From assembly GCA_017432405.1 (NCBI GenBank), contig JAFRJF010000150.1:1-7686 (forward strand): 7,686 nt of DNA, read 5' to 3'. Position 1 is the stretch's first letter; the number at the start of each line of letters is the position of its first letter. This document shows positions 6,389 to 7,686 of the stretch, one piece after another. The position numbers were made by a program, and so were the translations under genes. A model generated the notes under the pieces. The model worked only from the letters and a program-made list of their open reading frames with translations. It had not been told where the DNA came from and searched no databases. The stretch comes from Clostridia bacterium. Lineage in GTDB: Bacteria; Bacillota_A; Clostridia; Christensenellales; Aristaeellaceae.

Positions 6389-6416
6389 GGGAACGGTGGC
6401 ATTTACCGCCGTTCCC
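6389..6416 (+). repeat. Intergenic hairpin before the methyltransferase gene
   Basis: GGGAACGG (6389-6396) pairs exactly with 6409-6416, and three further inner pairs (one G-U) give an 11-pair stem with a 6-base loop. It lies 35 bases after the symporter stop and has no T-run behind it. It is probably an mRNA stabilising or processing hairpin, or a leaky terminator, that tunes expression of the methyltransferase relative to the transporters. Confidence 0.7.
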
Positions 6417-6450
6417 CTTGGAATGTAAATGCGAGCTGTCAATATCAGAC

Positions 6451-6457
6451 AAGGAGG
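6451..6457 (+). promoter_or_regulatory. Ribosome binding site choosing the methyltransferase start
   Basis: AAGGAGG lies 7 bases before the ATG at 6465. An earlier in-frame ATG at 6429 has no such site and would make the ribosome site part of the coding region. Confidence 0.85.
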
Positions 6458-6464
6458 AAACGAA

Positions 6465-7460
6465 ATGCTGACCAAGCGCCAAAATATGATTGAAACCATG
6501 AAGGTGGGCGGCCATCCGGACCGCTTTGTCAACGGCTACGAGGCCCTGGGCCTGGTGATGGGCTCCCCCTTCGGAAAGCGCAACCCCAACCCCAAGCCCG
6601 GCGAGCTGAACGTGGTCAACGCCTGGGGCATCACCAAATCCTGGCCCAAGGGCACCCCGGGCGCGTTCCCGGTGCACACCCCGGACAAAATCGTCATCAA
6701 GGACATCGAGGAGTGGCAGAAATACGTTAAGGTGCCCCGTGTCAAGTATGACGCCGAGGAATGGGAGCCCTTCATCGAGATGGCCGAAAAGGTGGACCGG
6801 AACGAGCAGTTCGTGTGCGCCTACTTCGCCCCCGGCGTGTTCGAGCAGTGCCACTACCTGATGGAGATCCAGAACTGCCTGATGGCCTTCTACGAGGCCC
6901 CGGACGAGATGCACGAGCTGATCGACTGCATCACCCAGTTCGAGCTGGACTACGCCGCCGAGGTGTGCAAGTACATGAAGCCCGAGGGCCTGTTCCACCA
7001 CGACGACTGGGGCAGCCAGATTTCCACCTTCCTGTCCCCCGACATGTTCCGCGAGTTCATCAAGCCCGCCTACATGAAGATCTACAAGTACTACAAGGAC
7101 CACGGCGTGCAGCTGATCGTACACCACTCCGACAGCTACGCCGCCACGCTGGTGCCCGACATGATCGACATGGGCATCGACGTGTGGCAGGGCGTGATGC
7201 GCACCAACGACATTCCCAGCCTGATCAAGCAGTACGGCGGCCAGATCACCTTCATGGGCGGCATCGACAGCGCCACCGTGGACTACGAGGGCTGGACCGA
7301 GGAGGAGGTCGCCAAGCAGGTGCGCAAGGCCTGCGAATCCTGCGGCACCCACTACTTCATCCCCTGCACCTCCCAGGGACTCCCCATCAGCACCTACCCC
7401 GGCGTATACGAGGCGGTCGCCCGGGAGGTGGACAAAATGTCCAAGGAAATGTTCCACTGA
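6465..7460 (+). CDS. UroD-family (COG0407-like) corrinoid methyltransferase
   Basis: The 331-residue cytoplasmic protein has the uroporphyrinogen-decarboxylase TIM-barrel fold, shared by MtaA/MtbA and many O-demethylase methyltransferases. Visible features are FHHDDWGSQISTFLSPDMFREF (about 177-198), a typical UroD-superfamily segment; the strand LIVHHSDS (217-224); VWQGV (240-244); FMGGID (263-268); and FIPCTSQGLP with Cys301 (298-307). In MtaA/MtbA, zinc is held by His-x-Cys plus a later Cys. Here the first part reads His220-His221-Ser222-Asp223, lacking that Cys, while Cys301 may be the later ligand. True heme-pathway UroD is unlikely: no other heme gene is nearby, and the corrinoid protein gene is in the same operon. 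The inferred role is methyl transfer from a methylated substrate to the corrinoid protein encoded two genes upstream. A role as the second methyltransferase (corrinoid to a thiol or folate) cannot be excluded. The AAGGAGG site fixes the start at 6465. Confidence 0.8.
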   Translation: MLTKRQNMIETMKVGGHPDRFVNGYEALGLVMGSPFGKRNPNPKPGELNVVNAWGITKSWPKGTPGAFPVHTPDKIVIKDIEEWQKYVKVPRVKYDAEEWEPFIEMAEKVDRNEQFVCAYFAPGVFEQCHYLMEIQNCLMAFYEAPDEMHELIDCITQFELDYAAEVCKYMKPEGLFHHDDWGSQISTFLSPDMFREFIKPAYMKIYKYYKDHGVQLIVHHSDSYAATLVPDMIDMGIDVWQGVMRTNDIPSLIKQYGGQITFMGGIDSATVDYEGWTEEEVAKQVRKACESCGTHYFIPCTSQGLPISTYPGVYEAVAREVDKMSKEMFH

Positions 7461-7475
7461 TTTACCCTACCGCCG

Positions 7476-7511
7476 GCCGGGGACGTGCGCTCAGCGTCCC
7501 CGGCGCTTTTT
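7476..7511 (+). terminator. Rho-independent terminator of the methyltransferase operon
   Basis: GCCGGGGACG (7476-7485) pairs exactly with 7495-7504 around a 9-base loop. Two bases later comes a run of five T (7507-7511). It lies 15 bases after the methyltransferase stop codon and marks the end of the plus-strand operon. Confidence 0.93.
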
Positions 7512-7516
7512 GGGAC

Positions 7517-7545
7517 AATTCTGATTTGTCAGAGAGACGGCGACA
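7517..7545. repeat. Decayed third copy of the palindrome
   Basis: AATTCTGATTTGTC (7517-7530) is identical to the left part of copy 2 with its flank (1041-1053, plus one A before it). On the right only GCGACA (7540-7545) of the second arm remains, after a 9-base interruption. It sits just past the operon terminator, again at a gene end. Confidence 0.5.
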
Positions 7546-7551
7546 GTTCCA

Positions 7552-7625
7552 AAAGTAGCCTTCCCCTCTGGGGAAGGTGGATTCGACAAAAAATGCTTGC
7601 ATTGTTTTGTCGAAGACGGAAGAGG
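7552..7625. repeat. Two-hairpin intergenic repeat module
   Basis: A first hairpin has perfect arms CCTTCCCC (7559-7566) and GGGGAAGG (7570-7577) with loop TCT. After TGGA comes a second hairpin, with arms 7582-7596 and 7599-7614 (TTCGACAAAA...TTTTGTCGAA outside, AATGC/GCATT inside) and a single bulged G at 7604. GACGGAAGAGG (7615-7625) closes the module. From memory, this plan (CCTTCCCC-type hairpin, TGG, variable stem, ACGGAAGAGG) resembles dispersed intergenic repeats common in gut Clostridia; that is recollection, not a search result. No T-tract follows, so it is not a terminator. Confidence 0.6.
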
Positions 7626-7679
7626 TCCTTGTCGCTGGAACAACGCATATTGGAGTATAGGCGCGAATAGCAACGTGAG

Positions 7680-7685
7680 AGGAGG
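7680..7685 (+). promoter_or_regulatory. Probable ribosome binding site of a gene beyond the right edge
   Basis: AGGAGG, inside AGAGGAGGA, ends one base before the window edge. A plus-strand gene probably starts within about ten bases outside. No clear promoter for it could be recognised in 7626-7679. Confidence 0.5.
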
Positions 7686-7686
7686 A

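Noticed and set aside
6378..7457. 359-codon open frame on the minus strand opposite the methyltransferase
   Set aside because: Mirror frame of a well-supported gene, with biased composition and no family motif.
6465..7460. Heme biosynthesis uroporphyrinogen decarboxylase (hemE)
   Set aside because: The context is a corrinoid protein and transporters with no other heme genes, and the sequence segments fit the COG0407-type methyltransferase branch better.
7485..7673. Short open frames on both strands (about 60 codons) past the terminator
   Set aside because: They overlap the terminator, the decayed palindrome and the two-hairpin repeat, and neither has a convincing ribosome site or conserved motif.

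Overview
The window is GC-rich in its genes and AT-rich between them. Codon third positions are mostly G or C, starts are preceded by strong AGGAGG-type ribosome sites, and the protein families (PucR-type regulator, corrinoid protein, UroD-type methyltransferase, GPH symporter, SLC13 permease) are typical of anaerobic, probably gut-associated Clostridia. A Christensenellales- or Oscillospirales-like organism is my best inference. No marker gene fixes the taxon.

Layout. Bases 1-212 are a gene-free block of nested hairpins, a 14-base tandem repeat and a long palindrome. Two minus-strand genes follow: an arylamine N-acetyltransferase (204-1016) and, upstream of it in transcription, a PucR-family regulator (1074-2609). 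A divergent promoter region (2610-2765) separates the regulator from four plus-strand genes: an SLC13/DASS anion permease (2766-4157), a methyltransferase-type corrinoid protein (4296-4928), a GPH-family symporter (4969-6354) and a UroD-family methyltransferase (6465-7460). A textbook rho-independent terminator (7476-7511) closes the operon. It is followed by a decayed copy of the palindrome, a two-hairpin dispersed-repeat-like module, and a ribosome site for a gene beyond the right edge.

How the genes may work together. The plus-strand operon looks like a corrinoid-dependent demethylation (methyl-transfer) module. One or both transporters would import a methylated or methoxylated compound. 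The UroD-type enzyme would move its methyl group to the cobalt of the corrinoid protein. A second methyltransferase and a reductive activator, neither in this window, would pass the methyl to tetrahydrofolate and keep the cobalt reduced. The divergent PucR-type protein is the obvious candidate regulator. The substrate cannot be read from the sequence. The most unusual points are the altered metal-site motif of the methyltransferase, the pairing of two unrelated symporters with it, and a family of short perfect palindromes sitting at gene ends, one of which supplies the last two codons and stop of the acetyltransferase gene.
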